From Betaproteobacteria bacterium (GTDB lineage: Bacteria > Pseudomonadota > Gammaproteobacteria > Burkholderiales > SG8-41): a stretch of DNA of 36,530 nucleotides. Below are positions 24,120-33,014 of the stretch, one piece after another (the stretch's first letter is position 1; every line of letters begins with the position of its first letter). The position numbers were made by a program, and so were the translations under genes. The stretch is from positions 1 to 36,530 of the forward strand of contig RPOR01000014.1 of assembly GCA_003820645.1 (NCBI GenBank), read 5' to 3'. Below the pieces are notes generated by a model, which saw nothing but the letters and a program-made list of their open reading frames with translations, had not been told where the DNA came from and searched no databases.

Positions 24120-24965
24120 ATGAAACTCTGCCGCTACGGAAAAGACGGATTTGAAAAACCCGGCGTCATCGATGCGCAGGGCAAGCTGCGCGATCTGTCG
24201 AAAATCATTTCGCACATCGACGCCTCGACGCTGGCGCCGCGCGAACTCGAGCGCCTCGCCAGGATCAAGCCGGAATCGCTGCCGGTGGTCACCGGCAGCC
24301 CGCGCATGGGCGTGCCCTATACCGGGATTTCCAAATACGTGGCCATCGGCCTCAACTACTCCGACCACGCCGCGGAAGCCGGCATGGCGGTGCCCACCGA
24401 GCCGATCATTTTCATGAAATCCACCACCTGCATCTGCGGCCCGGACGACGACACCGTCCAGCCGCGCAATTCGACCAAGCTCGACTGGGAATGCGAACTG
24501 GCCATCGTCATCGGCACCAGGGCGCAATACGTGTCCGAAGCAGATTCGCTGAACTACGTGGCCGGCTACTGCGTCGCCAACGACGTGTCCGAACGCGCGT
24601 TCCAGCTGCAGTCCTCGCAATGGGACAAGGGCAAGGGTTGCGACACCTTCGGTCCGCTCGGCCCCTGGCTGGTGACCAAGGATGAAGTGCCCGATCCGCA
24701 GAACCTGCACATGTGGCTGGACGTCAACGGCAAACGCATGCAGGACGGCAACACCAGAACCATGATCTTCGGCGTGAAGAAACTGGTGTCGTACTGCAGC
24801 CATTACATGACGCTGTTGCCCGGCGACGTGATCTGCACCGGCACCCCGCCCGGCGTCGGCATGGGCATCAAGCCGAACCCGGTGTGGCTGAAACCGGGTG
24901 ACACCGTCGAACTGGGCATCGAAGGGCTGGGCCTGCAGCGTCAGAAAATCGTCGCGGCGCGCTGA
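24120..24965 (+). CDS. fumarylacetoacetate hydrolase-family protein
   Basis: A 281-residue FAH-family enzyme. Metal-binding residues are E124 and E126 (KLDWECELAIVIG) and D155 (VANDVSERAF). The motifs GLNYSDHAAEAG and the C-terminal GDVICTGTPPGVGMG are standard for the family. Members cleave C-C bonds of beta-diketones, decarboxylate oxaloacetate, hydrolyse 2,4-diketo acids, or hydrate dienoates. It closes the rightward catabolic series, consistent with a late lower-pathway step. The 180 bases to the convergent molybdenum hydroxylase genes contain no recognised gene. Confidence 0.93.
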   Translation: MKLCRYGKDGFEKPGVIDAQGKLRDLSKIISHIDASTLAPRELERLARIKPESLPVVTGSPRMGVPYTGISKYVAIGLNYSDHAAEAGMAVPTEPIIFMKSTTCICGPDDDTVQPRNSTKLDWECELAIVIGTRAQYVSEADSLNYVAGYCVANDVSERAFQLQSSQWDKGKGCDTFGPLGPWLVTKDEVPDPQNLHMWLDVNGKRMQDGNTRTMIFGVKKLVSYCSHYMTLLPGDVICTGTPPGVGMGIKPNPVWLKPGDTVELGIEGLGLQRQKIVAAR

Positions 24966-25145
24966 GTTCGTACAGGACACCACGGGGCCTTCTCCCGTTT
25001 TGCGGGTTGCAGGCCGGGTATCGGCCGCAGCGACTGCTGGCCGGGCCACGCGTGATGCGGGTACGGGTCGGCGGGTTTGCCGGTGTAATGCATGGCCTGA
25101 GCCGGTGGCGACCACTTGGCGCACCGGCGCTACGGCGAACTCATC

Positions 25146-26150
25146 TCAGACTGCTATGGCTTTGCGCTTTGACCGGATTGCTGCGAGGATTTTTTCCGCG
25201 GTTGCCGGCAGTGAACTGATGCGTACGCCCACGGCATCATGTATGGCATTGAGTATGGCTGCTGCAGTCGGCACCGATGTGGGCTCGCCGACGCCTTTGG
25301 CGCCAAAGGGCCCGGTAGGGTCGTAGTTTTCAACAAGATCAACTTCGATCTCCGGCATGTCCAGGCTGGTGGGCATGATGTAGTTGGTGAGGTTGGGATT
25401 GATCTGGCGGCCTTCAGCGTCAAAAAGAATCTCCTCCTGCAGTGCAAATCCCAGCCCCATCGAAATACCACCCTCTACTTGCCCCTCCACCAGCATCGGG
25501 TTGATCGGCGTGCCGCAATCGTGCGCCGCGACAATGCGCAACACGTCAACCTCTCCGGTTTCGTCGTCGACATCGACTTCCGCGATCTGCGTGGCGTAGA
25601 CATACGTATTGAACGGCTTGCCCTGCCCGGTCTCCGGATCCATGGGCACCGTCGGTGGATTCCAGGTCGCACTGCCGATCGCCGGCTGCCCCTTCACCGC
25701 CTGCGCCTGCAGCGCGACGTCACTTATCGGCAAGTGGCGTTGCGGAAATGATTGCACCTGTATTTTACGGTCACGCGCCTCGAGTTGCTCCGGGCGCACG
25801 CCCAGCATGGGGGCGGCCACCTCGAACAGGATGGCGCGCGCCATCTCGGCAGCCAGCCTGACTGCATTGCCCGTCACATAGGTGGTGCGGCTGGCGATGG
25901 CCCCCGTATCCATGGGAGTGACGTCGGTATCGCCGGATACCACGTGGACGTCATCCGCCGCAATACCCAGGGCTTCCGCAGCGATCTGTCCCAAGACGGT
26001 GAGCGCGCCCTGTCCGGTTTCCACCGTGCCGGTGAGCAGCGTTGCCGTGCCGTCCTCATTGACCTTGACGGTCGCCGCACTGGGATTGGCGGCAACCGTG
26101 AAGCCGATCGGGTACCACATACAGGCGATACCGCGTCCGCGCCTTTTCAT
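25146..26150 (-). CDS. molybdopterin-binding large subunit of xanthine dehydrogenase-family hydroxylase, C-terminal part
   Basis: A 334-residue C-terminal half of a molybdenum hydroxylase large subunit. It contains TGTVETGQGALTVLGQIAAE, DVHVVSGDTDVTPMDTGA, AHDCGTPINPMLVEGQ and the catalytic KGVGEPTSVPTAAA with the conserved Glu that acts as base at the molybdenum centre. ATG26150 overlaps the stop of the preceding gene (ATGA). The normal protein is a single chain of about 770-800 residues; together the two pieces add up to that length with no gap in the homology. It may be a natural split or one indel at the joint. The substrate is likely an N-heterocycle or aromatic acid, not shown by sequence. 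Confidence 0.85.
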   Translation of the reverse strand: MKRRGRGIACMWYPIGFTVAANPSAATVKVNEDGTATLLTGTVETGQGALTVLGQIAAEALGIAADDVHVVSGDTDVTPMDTGAIASRTTYVTGNAVRLAAEMARAILFEVAAPMLGVRPEQLEARDRKIQVQSFPQRHLPISDVALQAQAVKGQPAIGSATWNPPTVPMDPETGQGKPFNTYVYATQIAEVDVDDETGEVDVLRIVAAHDCGTPINPMLVEGQVEGGISMGLGFALQEEILFDAEGRQINPNLTNYIMPTSLDMPEIEVDLVENYDPTGPFGAKGVGEPTSVPTAAAILNAIHDAVGVRISSLPATAEKILAAIRSKRKAIAV

Positions 26151-27541
26151 TGACCGCCCTCCGTCCAGCCCATGCGCCGTGCCGCCTTGAGCAGGGATTC
26201 CCTGACCACTACGCTGTGCAGCACCTGCCCGGTCGGACTGGATGAGCCGTTCTCGAATGCATTGCGCAAACGGATTTCCAGCGGGTCGATGCCCAGTGCG
26301 TGGGCGATTTCGTCCATCTGCGATTCGTAGGCAAAACAAACCTGTGGCGCGCCGAAACCGCGCATCGCCCCCGTCATGGTCTTGTTCGTATAGACGACCA
26401 GGGCCTCGACGTGAAAGTGCTCTATGCTGTAGGGCCCGCTCGAGAGGATGGCCGCCTTGCCCAGCGTGGTCTCGCTCCAGGAACAGTAAGCGCCGCCATC
26501 CAGCACCAGGCGCACCTTGCGCGCCAGGATGCGTCCATTGCGATCGACCCCGGTTTTGTAGTCCATGATGAAAGGATGACGGGTCGTCGAGGCGGTGAAT
26601 TCCTCCGTTCGGGTGTACACCCCCTTGACCGGACGTCCTGCTTTCTTCGCCAGCAGGGCCAGAACGGGCTCCTGCGTAATCTCATTCTTGCCGCCGAAAT
26701 TGCCGCCGACCACGCTGCCCACCAGGCGGATGCGATTGACCGGCATGCGGAGTGTCCGCGCAAGGTCGGTGCGACCGAGTGTGATCCGGCCAAGGCTCGA
26801 GTAAACCGTGACCCGGCCGTTCGCATCCCAGAGGGCGATGGCGGCATGGGTTTCGATCGGCACATGCTCCACCATCTGGGTACGATACTGCCTCTCGAAC
26901 AGATGATCACTGTCGGCAAATCCCTGCTCGACGTTGCCCTTGCAGATGACCTTTCGCGCGTAGACATTGCCCGCAGGCGGATGCACTTTCGGCGCGTCAT
27001 CCTTCAGCGCCTCCAGCGGATCGAACACAGCGGGCAGCCGTTCATAGTCGACCCTGATTTTTTCAAGCGCCTGCGCCGCAATCTGCTCGCTCACGGCAGC
27101 CACTGCCGCGACACCGTCCCCCGCATGAAACACGCGTTCATCCGCAAGCACCGGCTGATCCTGCAACGACGGACCGAACGAATTGACGGGAATGTCCCTG
27201 CCGGTAATCACGGCCATCACGCCCGGCATGGCCTCGGCCTCGCGCGTGTCGATGCTGCGGATCCTGGCCGAAGCCACGCCAGCGCGCTTGATCCGGGCGT
27301 GCAGCATGCCTGGGAAAACCATGTCATCAATGTAGGGGGTCTGACCGAGTCCATGCAGACGCGCATCCAGTCGGGTCGCACGTTGCCCCACGGCCGGTGT
27401 CTGCTGCCTGACCTCCGGCACCAGCAGCCCCACCGGAAAAACGGCCGGCAGCGTTTCGGAATGCACCTGCAGCCGACGGGCACTGGTAAAGGCAGGGCCC
27501 GCAACCCGCGGCTTCTCATCCACAATGGTTTTCCTGTTCAT
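26147..27541 (-). CDS. molybdopterin-binding large subunit of xanthine dehydrogenase-family hydroxylase, N-terminal part
   Basis: A 464-residue N-terminal half. The a/b hammerhead domain is visible from about 60 (LDARLHGLGQTPYIDDMVFPG, then HARIKRAGVASARIRSID), followed by the first molybdopterin-binding domain with SVVGGNFGGKNEITQEP and AMRGFGAPQVCFAYE. It ends at GWTEGGQ, exactly where the second gene takes over with MKRRGRGIACMW, which in intact relatives follows within a few residues. Its ATG overlaps the stop of the iron-sulfur subunit gene (ATGA). The first 45 residues look unlike the family and may be a linker. Confidence 0.85.
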   Translation of the reverse strand: MNRKTIVDEKPRVAGPAFTSARRLQVHSETLPAVFPVGLLVPEVRQQTPAVGQRATRLDARLHGLGQTPYIDDMVFPGMLHARIKRAGVASARIRSIDTREAEAMPGVMAVITGRDIPVNSFGPSLQDQPVLADERVFHAGDGVAAVAAVSEQIAAQALEKIRVDYERLPAVFDPLEALKDDAPKVHPPAGNVYARKVICKGNVEQGFADSDHLFERQYRTQMVEHVPIETHAAIALWDANGRVTVYSSLGRITLGRTDLARTLRMPVNRIRLVGSVVGGNFGGKNEITQEPVLALLAKKAGRPVKGVYTRTEEFTASTTRHPFIMDYKTGVDRNGRILARKVRLVLDGGAYCSWSETTLGKAAILSSGPYSIEHFHVEALVVYTNKTMTGAMRGFGAPQVCFAYESQMDEIAHALGIDPLEIRLRNAFENGSSSPTGQVLHSVVVRESLLKAARRMGWTEGGQ

Positions 27542-28041
27542 GGTCCGGCTTTCGACTTTACCTCGGCGTTTTCAGAATCACTGCGCATCGCGCGCGCGGC
27601 GTGCAGTACCGCTTCGATCATTTTCGTATAGCCGGTGCAGCGACAAAGATTTCCTGCAAGTCCGTCACGAACTTCCTGCCGGCTGGGATCCGGGTTCGCA
27701 TCCAGCAGCGCCTTGGCCGACAGGATGACACCGGGTCCGCAGAAGCCGCATTGCAGCGACGCCTGTTCCTCGAACGCCTGCTGTAGCGGATGCAGCCGCT
27801 CGCGGGTGGCAAGCCCTTCTATGGTCAGTATTGAGCAGGCATCTGCCTGTGCAGCCAGCATCAGGCAGGCGTTGACGGACCGGCCGTCGACGATCACCGT
27901 ACATGCTCCGCAATCGCCGACATCACAGCCAAGCTTGGCACCGGTAAGGCCCAGCTGGTTGCGCAGCAACCCCAGCAGCGTGGTCTCCGGCAGTACCGAT
28001 AGCGCATGGCGCCTGCCATTGACCGTCAGGCAGATGTCCAT
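27538..28041 (-). CDS. 2Fe-2S subunit of xanthine dehydrogenase-family hydroxylase
   Basis: A 167-residue CoxS/XdhC-like iron-sulfur protein carrying two 2Fe-2S clusters. The plant-ferredoxin type site is C39, C44, C47 and C59, and the C-terminal helical site is C98, C101, C133 and C135 (QCGFCGPG, NLCRCTGY). It carries electrons from the molybdenum site to the FAD subunit. The start ATG28041 overlaps the FAD gene stop as TGATG. An upstream in-frame ATG would run into the FAD gene and adds residues unlike the family. Confidence 0.95.
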   Translation of the reverse strand: MDICLTVNGRRHALSVLPETTLLGLLRNQLGLTGAKLGCDVGDCGACTVIVDGRSVNACLMLAAQADACSILTIEGLATRERLHPLQQAFEEQASLQCGFCGPGVILSAKALLDANPDPSRQEVRDGLAGNLCRCTGYTKMIEAVLHAARAMRSDSENAEVKSKAGP

Positions 28042-28931
28042 CACGGATCTCCCCCGTTGCGCAGCCGCTTCAGTGCGCACTCGTACGCTTGCGTAAGTGT
28101 ACGTTTAACCAGCACCGCCACGAGGTCGCGACGATAAGCCGCTGTGGCCCGGAAATCGCTGATCGGCTTGCATTCTTCCGCAGCAAGCTTCCCCGCCTCC
28201 ACCATGGATTCGGGCAGCGGCAAACGGCCGGCAAGATACCGCTCGGCGCCGGTCGCGCGCATGACGGTCGGCGCCACCGCACCCAGCGCAATGCGCGGTT
28301 CCTTGACGCAGCCTTCGGCGTCCAGCCACAGGCTCGCCGCCGCATTGACCAGGGCCAGCGCCTGGCCCTTGCGCAACCCCGATTTCAGAAAATGGGCCGG
28401 CTTGCCGAGGCTGCCGGCGGGAATGACCACTGCCACCAACAGTTCGTCCGGCCGCAACGCGGTCCGGCGCGGACCTTTGAAGAACTCGGTCAGCGGCATT
28501 TCCCTGGTCCCGCTGCGCCCGGCAAGGACGGCCCTCGCATCGAGGGCGACCAGCGTGGCCCCGCTGTCCATCGAGGGCACAGCCGTCACCAAATTACCGC
28601 CCAGCGTGCCCAGATTGCGCGTCTGCACTGCACCGATCGTATGCGCTGCGTCCGCCATTGCGGGACAATGCTCGCGGATGAGTGCGGATTGCATGATCTC
28701 CGCATGCGTCACCATGGCGCCGATGCGCAGGCCCTGGGGAGTGACAACGATGACCTTCAAGGCCTTCACCCGGGAAATGTCGATGATCAGCCCCGGCGCA
28801 TCGGTTGAGGATTTCAGATCAGCCAGCAGATCGGTCCCGCCTGCGAGGATCCTTGCGGTTGTGCCATGCTCGACGAGCAGCCTGACGGCCTCCCCGAGGT
28901 CTACGGTCGCCACGTAATCGAAGGTCTGCAT
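28041..28931 (-). CDS. FAD-binding subunit of xanthine dehydrogenase-family hydroxylase
   Basis: A 296-residue CoxM-type FAD subunit. FAD-binding motifs are ARILAGGTDLLADLK near residue 30 and TRNLGTLGGNLVTAVPSMDS near 105. The C-terminal CO dehydrogenase flavoprotein domain (KSGLRKGQALALVNAAASL) is present. MQTFDYV at 28931 is the usual start; a run of eight G sits just upstream and may serve as a poor ribosome site. An ATG at 28949 would add six residues (MSIGGG). This is the first gene of the leftward four-gene unit, divergent from the Liv transporter. Confidence 0.92.
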   Translation of the reverse strand: MQTFDYVATVDLGEAVRLLVEHGTTARILAGGTDLLADLKSSTDAPGLIIDISRVKALKVIVVTPQGLRIGAMVTHAEIMQSALIREHCPAMADAAHTIGAVQTRNLGTLGGNLVTAVPSMDSGATLVALDARAVLAGRSGTREMPLTEFFKGPRRTALRPDELLVAVVIPAGSLGKPAHFLKSGLRKGQALALVNAAASLWLDAEGCVKEPRIALGAVAPTVMRATGAERYLAGRLPLPESMVEAGKLAAEECKPISDFRATAAYRRDLVAVLVKRTLTQAYECALKRLRNGGDP

Positions 28932-29114
28932 GCCCCCCCCAATCGACATCGAATGATGGATTCTCAGCAGCATCGGTCACGGGTTTTTTGATATAGCGCA
29001 AGAAGTCCGCAAAAAAGACTCCACGAAACCGTCCAGTCACCCTATCCTTCGTTCGCGCACCTAACAAGAATCATCCCGAAACACAAGATGCTGCGGCAGC
29101 GCCGGCAGTACAAC

Positions 29115-29143
29115 TTGCGCATGATCAAGATTTCACTTTTAAT
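29115..29143 (+). promoter_or_regulatory. possible promoter of the Liv operon
   Basis: TTGCGC at 29115-29120 and TTTAAT at 29138-29143 are spaced 17 bases apart, with the second matching the -10 consensus in five of six positions and the first matching the -35 in three. A GGAGGAG ribosome site at 29154-29160 and the ATG at 29167 follow, leaving a very short leader. Confidence 0.35.
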
Positions 29144-29166
29144 CTGCTTTTCTGGAGGAGTTAAAA

Positions 29167-30417
29167 ATGAGCATGAAAAAGCTGTTGCTGCTGCTTGCAG
29201 GCTCCCTGCTGTGTCAGGTTTTGGGTTCCGGATCGGCAATCGCCGCAGACCCCACCAAGATCAAGGTCGGCGTGCTGCTTCCGCTGACGGGGACCTTTGC
29301 CGCAGTGGCCGAGACACAAAAGCAAGGCGCCCAGCTCGCAGTGGATGTGATCAACAAGCGCGGCGGCCTCAACATGCCCTGGGGCAAAGTCGCTGTCGAA
29401 GCCGTGGTGGGCGATGATGAAGCCAAACAGGATGTCGGCGTCAGACGTTATCGCTACATGGTTGACGAAGGCGTAAAGGGACTGGGCGGCCAGACATTCG
29501 CCCCTCTGGCCTACGCCATCAATGCGATGGTTTCGAAGAATCCGCTGCCTTATTTTCCGGTTTGCGTGATGGCCAAGGAAGCCTTCCAGAAGGGCAAACT
29601 GGCCGACTCGACTTTTGCCACGGCTTTCAGCCCGTGGACCGTTGGCTATATGGCTGGCCAGTCAGCGACCAGGACGCTCAAGAAGAAACGGATTTTCTTT
29701 CTCGCCCGTTCTGACAGCTGGGGATGGGATATCCGGGACGGCGTTTACGCCGCGGCCAAGGAAGCAGGCGCGGAAATTGTAGGCTACGATGAAGTGTCGT
29801 TGGGCACCGGCGACTTCACCACCGTGCTGCAGAAAGTCCGCGCGGCCAAACCCGATATCTTCATCGCAGCGCAATTCGCCGCGGATGCCGTGGCATTGCT
29901 GAAGCAGGTGCACCAGATGGGGCTGGGCAAGGAAATGACCATTTTCAACGCATTTACCACCAATGTGGTCGCGAAAGGTCTCCCCCCCGAGGCACTGGAA
30001 GGCGTCTATGCCATGCACTATTTCTACTATGACCTCGCAAACTTCCCGGACAAGGAAGTCGCAAAAAGCGCGGCCGAGTTCACCGCTTTGTTCCGTGCAA
30101 AATACAAATCGCCGCCGGATGCCTATGCAACGATTGCCTACATTGCGTATATGGAAATGTTCCGCGGATTCGAAGCCGCAAAATCATTTGACCCGGCAAA
30201 AGTCGCTGCCGCGCTCCGCGCAAACAAGGGCGAGTTCACGACGGTAAAAGGACCGGCCTACTGGAGACAGGACCAGTCCGCGGTCTACAAGCACGCCGCC
30301 TTCCTGGTCAAAGGCAAGGGCCCCAAGGAACAGAAAAACGAGTGGGATTTGTTCCATGTCATCGGTTCACAGGGCGGCGAGTCAGTAATGCCCACCCTGA
30401 AATCCCTGGGTTACTAG
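29167..30417 (+). CDS. branched-chain amino acid-type ABC transporter substrate-binding protein
   Basis: A 416-residue periplasmic binding protein of the LivK/Peripla_BP_6 type. The signal peptide is MSMKKLLLLLAGSLLC with cleavage near GSAIAADP (residue 26). The mature start KIKVGVLLPLTGTFAAVAE is standard, and the two lobes follow, with VVGDDEAKQDVGVRRYRYMV and ARSDSWGWDIRDGVYAAAKEAG. Such transporters carry branched-chain amino acids, amides, or aromatic acids; here the divergent molybdenum hydroxylase makes an aromatic or heterocyclic substrate plausible. The ribosome site GGAGGAG lies six bases before the ATG. Confidence 0.93.
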   Translation: MSMKKLLLLLAGSLLCQVLGSGSAIAADPTKIKVGVLLPLTGTFAAVAETQKQGAQLAVDVINKRGGLNMPWGKVAVEAVVGDDEAKQDVGVRRYRYMVDEGVKGLGGQTFAPLAYAINAMVSKNPLPYFPVCVMAKEAFQKGKLADSTFATAFSPWTVGYMAGQSATRTLKKKRIFFLARSDSWGWDIRDGVYAAAKEAGAEIVGYDEVSLGTGDFTTVLQKVRAAKPDIFIAAQFAADAVALLKQVHQMGLGKEMTIFNAFTTNVVAKGLPPEALEGVYAMHYFYYDLANFPDKEVAKSAAEFTALFRAKYKSPPDAYATIAYIAYMEMFRGFEAAKSFDPAKVAAALRANKGEFTTVKGPAYWRQDQSAVYKHAAFLVKGKGPKEQKNEWDLFHVIGSQGGESVMPTLKSLGY

Positions 30418-30446
30418 CCGCTGCAGCCGGAATAACGCCGACTTAA

Positions 30447-30480
30447 CCGTGCCCGCGCGCGACCATCGCCGCGGGCACGG
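30447..30480. repeat. perfect 11-bp hairpin between binding protein and ATPase genes
   Basis: CCGTGCCCGCG at 30447-30457 pairs with CGCGGGCACGG at 30470-30480 around a 12-base loop. No T run follows. In this position it probably protects the 3' end of the binding-protein message and limits read-through, giving more binding protein than membrane parts, as is known for many ABC operons. Confidence 0.6.
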
Positions 30481-30510
30481 TGTCTGCAGTCTGCAGGACA
30501 CGACAGAACC

Positions 30511-31302
30511 GTGGGAACCACCGTGGAAATCTTCAGGGCCAGTAACGTCACCAAGCGCTTTGGCGCGCTCGTAGCCGTCAACAATGTGAGCTACTCCCTG
30601 CACGAGCATGAGGTCGCCGGCATCATCGGTTCGAACGGCGCGGGAAAAACCACCTTTTTCAATCTGCTTACCGGGATGTTTCCGCCCGATGAGGGCACGA
30701 TCCACTATCGCGACGTGGAAATCACCCATGAGACGCCGCAGCAACGGGTCACTCGCGGCGTGATGCGCACTTTTCAGCTGACATCCACCTTCGACAATCT
30801 GACCGTCATCGACAATCTGGTGCTGGCATACTTTCGCGCACACCGCAAAGCCTCGCTGCTGCAACTGTTCCTCAATACCTGCAAGCAGCACCGCAACAAC
30901 GAAAAAATTACTGCCATCCTGGAGACTTTCGACCTCAAGGACCTGCGCGACCGTGAAGTCAGGAATCTCAGCCTGGGAGAAAAACGACGCCTTGAAATCG
31001 CGATGACCATGCTCGCCGAGCCCAAGGTGCTGTTGCTCGACGAACCGCTTGCGGGACTGGCAGAATCGGAAATCCAGGCAGTGCTCGAAATTCTGCGCCG
31101 ACAGATGGGCCGGCAGACGATTCTGATCGTGGAGCACAAGATATCGCACGTGAAGGATTTCCTGCAGCGGATCACTGTCATGCACGAAGGCAGCATCATT
31201 GCCGAAGGCGGCTACGACGAGTGCATGAGCCATCCGGAAGTGCGCAGGAGCTATTGGCAGATTGACATCGACGCGGAGACGTCGGCAGAGGCCGGTTCGT
31301 GA
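30511..31302 (+). CDS. ABC transporter ATP-binding protein, LivG-like
   Basis: A 263-residue ATPase. Walker A is GSNGAGKTT, the signature reads LSLGEKRRLEIA (LSLGE in place of LSGGQ, usual in LivG), Walker B is VLLLDEPLAGL and the switch His is in VEHKISHVKD. It starts at GTG30511; no in-frame ATG occurs in the first residues and the ribosome site is weak. The stop overlaps the start of the second ATPase (GTGA). It forms a heterodimer with the next gene to power uptake through the two permeases. Confidence 0.93.
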   Translation: MGTTVEIFRASNVTKRFGALVAVNNVSYSLHEHEVAGIIGSNGAGKTTFFNLLTGMFPPDEGTIHYRDVEITHETPQQRVTRGVMRTFQLTSTFDNLTVIDNLVLAYFRAHRKASLLQLFLNTCKQHRNNEKITAILETFDLKDLRDREVRNLSLGEKRRLEIAMTMLAEPKVLLLDEPLAGLAESEIQAVLEILRRQMGRQTILIVEHKISHVKDFLQRITVMHEGSIIAEGGYDECMSHPEVRRSYWQIDIDAETSAEAGS

Positions 31303-31994
31303 ACACCGGTTCCAATCTGCTCGATGTCGAAGGCCTGTCTGTTTCCTACGGATCCGCGAAAGTACTGTTCGATATCGCGCTGACCGTCGGACCCAGCCAG
31401 ATCGTCGCCTGCGTGGGGCGCAACGGTGCCGGTAAGACCACGCTGCTGAAATGCATCGCGGGCTTTTTGAAGCCTGTTGCCGGCTCGATCACCGCCAGCG
31501 CAGCAAGCCTGGTCGGACTGCCCCCCTATGACATCGCCAAGCTGGGTGTCAAATACATCCCGCAGGACAAGAAAGTTTTTTCCGACCTGACCGTTCGCGA
31601 AAACCTGGAATTGGGCAGCTATGCCACCAAGGATTACAACTGGGAACCAGTGACGACCTACTTCCCCAAGCTGAAGACCCTGATGGACCGCAAGGCCGGC
31701 TATTTGAGCGGCGGCGAGCGGCAGATGCTGATGATCGGGCGGGCGATCCTGGGCAATCCGAAGGTACTGCTGGTGGATGAACCGACCGAGGGTCTCGCAC
31801 CGAGCATCGTTTCGCACCTCAAGAACGTATTTCGCGAACTGAGCAAGAAGTCGGCGCTGATCATTGTTGAGCAAAACCTGCCTTTGGTATGCGCGATATC
31901 AGACAAGATCTACGCCATGAATGACGGCCGTATCGTTGCAGAACTGGCAAACGAGGCATCGATCCGGGTCGAGGTATGCGAGCAGTATTTGTAA
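31299..31994 (+). CDS. ABC transporter ATP-binding protein, LivF-like
   Basis: A 231-residue ATPase with Walker A GRNGAGKTT, signature YLSGGERQMLMIGRA, Walker B VLLVDEPTEGLAP and the typical LivF element VKYIPQDKKVFSDLTVRENL. The start is GTG31299, which shares bases with the stop of the LivG-like gene, so translation is coupled. The nucleotide-binding partner of the previous gene. Confidence 0.93.
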   Translation: MNTGSNLLDVEGLSVSYGSAKVLFDIALTVGPSQIVACVGRNGAGKTTLLKCIAGFLKPVAGSITASAASLVGLPPYDIAKLGVKYIPQDKKVFSDLTVRENLELGSYATKDYNWEPVTTYFPKLKTLMDRKAGYLSGGERQMLMIGRAILGNPKVLLVDEPTEGLAPSIVSHLKNVFRELSKKSALIIVEQNLPLVCAISDKIYAMNDGRIVAELANEASIRVEVCEQYL

Positions 31995-32027
31995 ACCGGG
32001 TTTGCCCGGAAAGGGGCCTCTAGCAGC

Positions 32028-33014
32028 ATGCGCAAGGCATTCGATTGGTGGTGGGGCATCGCACTGGCATTCTCGCTGCTGGCAGCGATGCGGGCGTTTT
32101 TGCCGCTGCCATTTGTCAACGAGATCCTTATTTTTTCGATTTATGCGATCGGCTGCAGCTTTTTGCTCGGCCGGGTCGGCTTCATCTCTTTCGGCCAACC
32201 TGCCTACCTGGCGATCGGTGCCTACGGCACGGCCTTTTACCTGTTTTACTTCGGCACCAACCCGTATATCGGGATCCTGGCCGGCCTGGCTTCCGGGTTC
32301 ATTGCTGCCCTGATTGTGGGTCCGTTGTTTGTGCGTTTGCGCAGCGACTATTTCGCACTGGTGAATCTGGCGCTGGCCGTGATCGTCTTTTTCCTCATGC
32401 AGAAAGTGCTTGCCCCGATTACCAAGGGTGACAACGGGCTGTGGTTCCTGACCAACATGACGTCGACGCCCGTGCTGGATATCACGCGGCCCAGCCAGTT
32501 TTTCGTCTTTGCATTCATCGTGGGGCTGGCCATCTGGGCGTTTTACAAGTATCTCGACGACACCCTGTTTGGCGCCTGCTGCCTGGCGACAAAGATCAAC
32601 GAGGATAAACTCCAGTTCCTTGGCTACAGCAACTTCAGCATCCGCCTCGCCGCGTTTGTCATTGCCAATACCACTACCGCCCTCGCCGGCTCGCTCTACG
32701 CGGTCTACATCGGCGCGGTCAGCCCGGAGATTACCAGTCCGGCCCGCGCCGCCGACCCGGTGGTCGTGATCCTGCTTGGCGGCGCAGGCACGCTCTACGG
32801 ACCAATCGTGGGATCAATTGCCTATACCGGGATGAAAGATGTAATCAGCAAATTGATCGGCAACTGGGAGATGATTATCGGCCCGCTGCTGGTCATTATC
32901 ATGCTTGCCGGCGAGAAAGGCATCTGGGGCACGCTGGAGCCCTGGCTCAAGACGCTGTTGTTCCGCAACAAGTCCGTCGTACCGCAAAAAAACAGCTCGA
33001 TCGAAGGCAATTGA
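32028..33014 (+). CDS. ABC transporter permease, LivM-like
   Basis: A 328-residue permease with about nine hydrophobic segments. Family marks are GCSFLLGRVGFISFGQPAYL near residue 42 and GAGTLYGPIVGSIAYTGMKD near 252. It forms the membrane channel with the LivH-like protein. Gene order (binding protein, G, F, M, H) places both permeases after both ATPases, the reverse of the common H-M-G-F order. It lies 33 bases after the LivF-like gene. Confidence 0.92.
   Translation: MRKAFDWWWGIALAFSLLAAMRAFLPLPFVNEILIFSIYAIGCSFLLGRVGFISFGQPAYLAIGAYGTAFYLFYFGTNPYIGILAGLASGFIAALIVGPLFVRLRSDYFALVNLALAVIVFFLMQKVLAPITKGDNGLWFLTNMTSTPVLDITRPSQFFVFAFIVGLAIWAFYKYLDDTLFGACCLATKINEDKLQFLGYSNFSIRLAAFVIANTTTALAGSLYAVYIGAVSPEITSPARAADPVVVILLGGAGTLYGPIVGSIAYTGMKDVISKLIGNWEMIIGPLLVIIMLAGEKGIWGTLEPWLKTLLFRNKSVVPQKNSSIEGN

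Noticed and set aside
26300-27631. A 443-codon open frame on the plus strand
   Set aside because: It is antisense to the molybdopterin-binding subunit, rich in His/Arg/Gln, without motifs. High GC content produces such frames.
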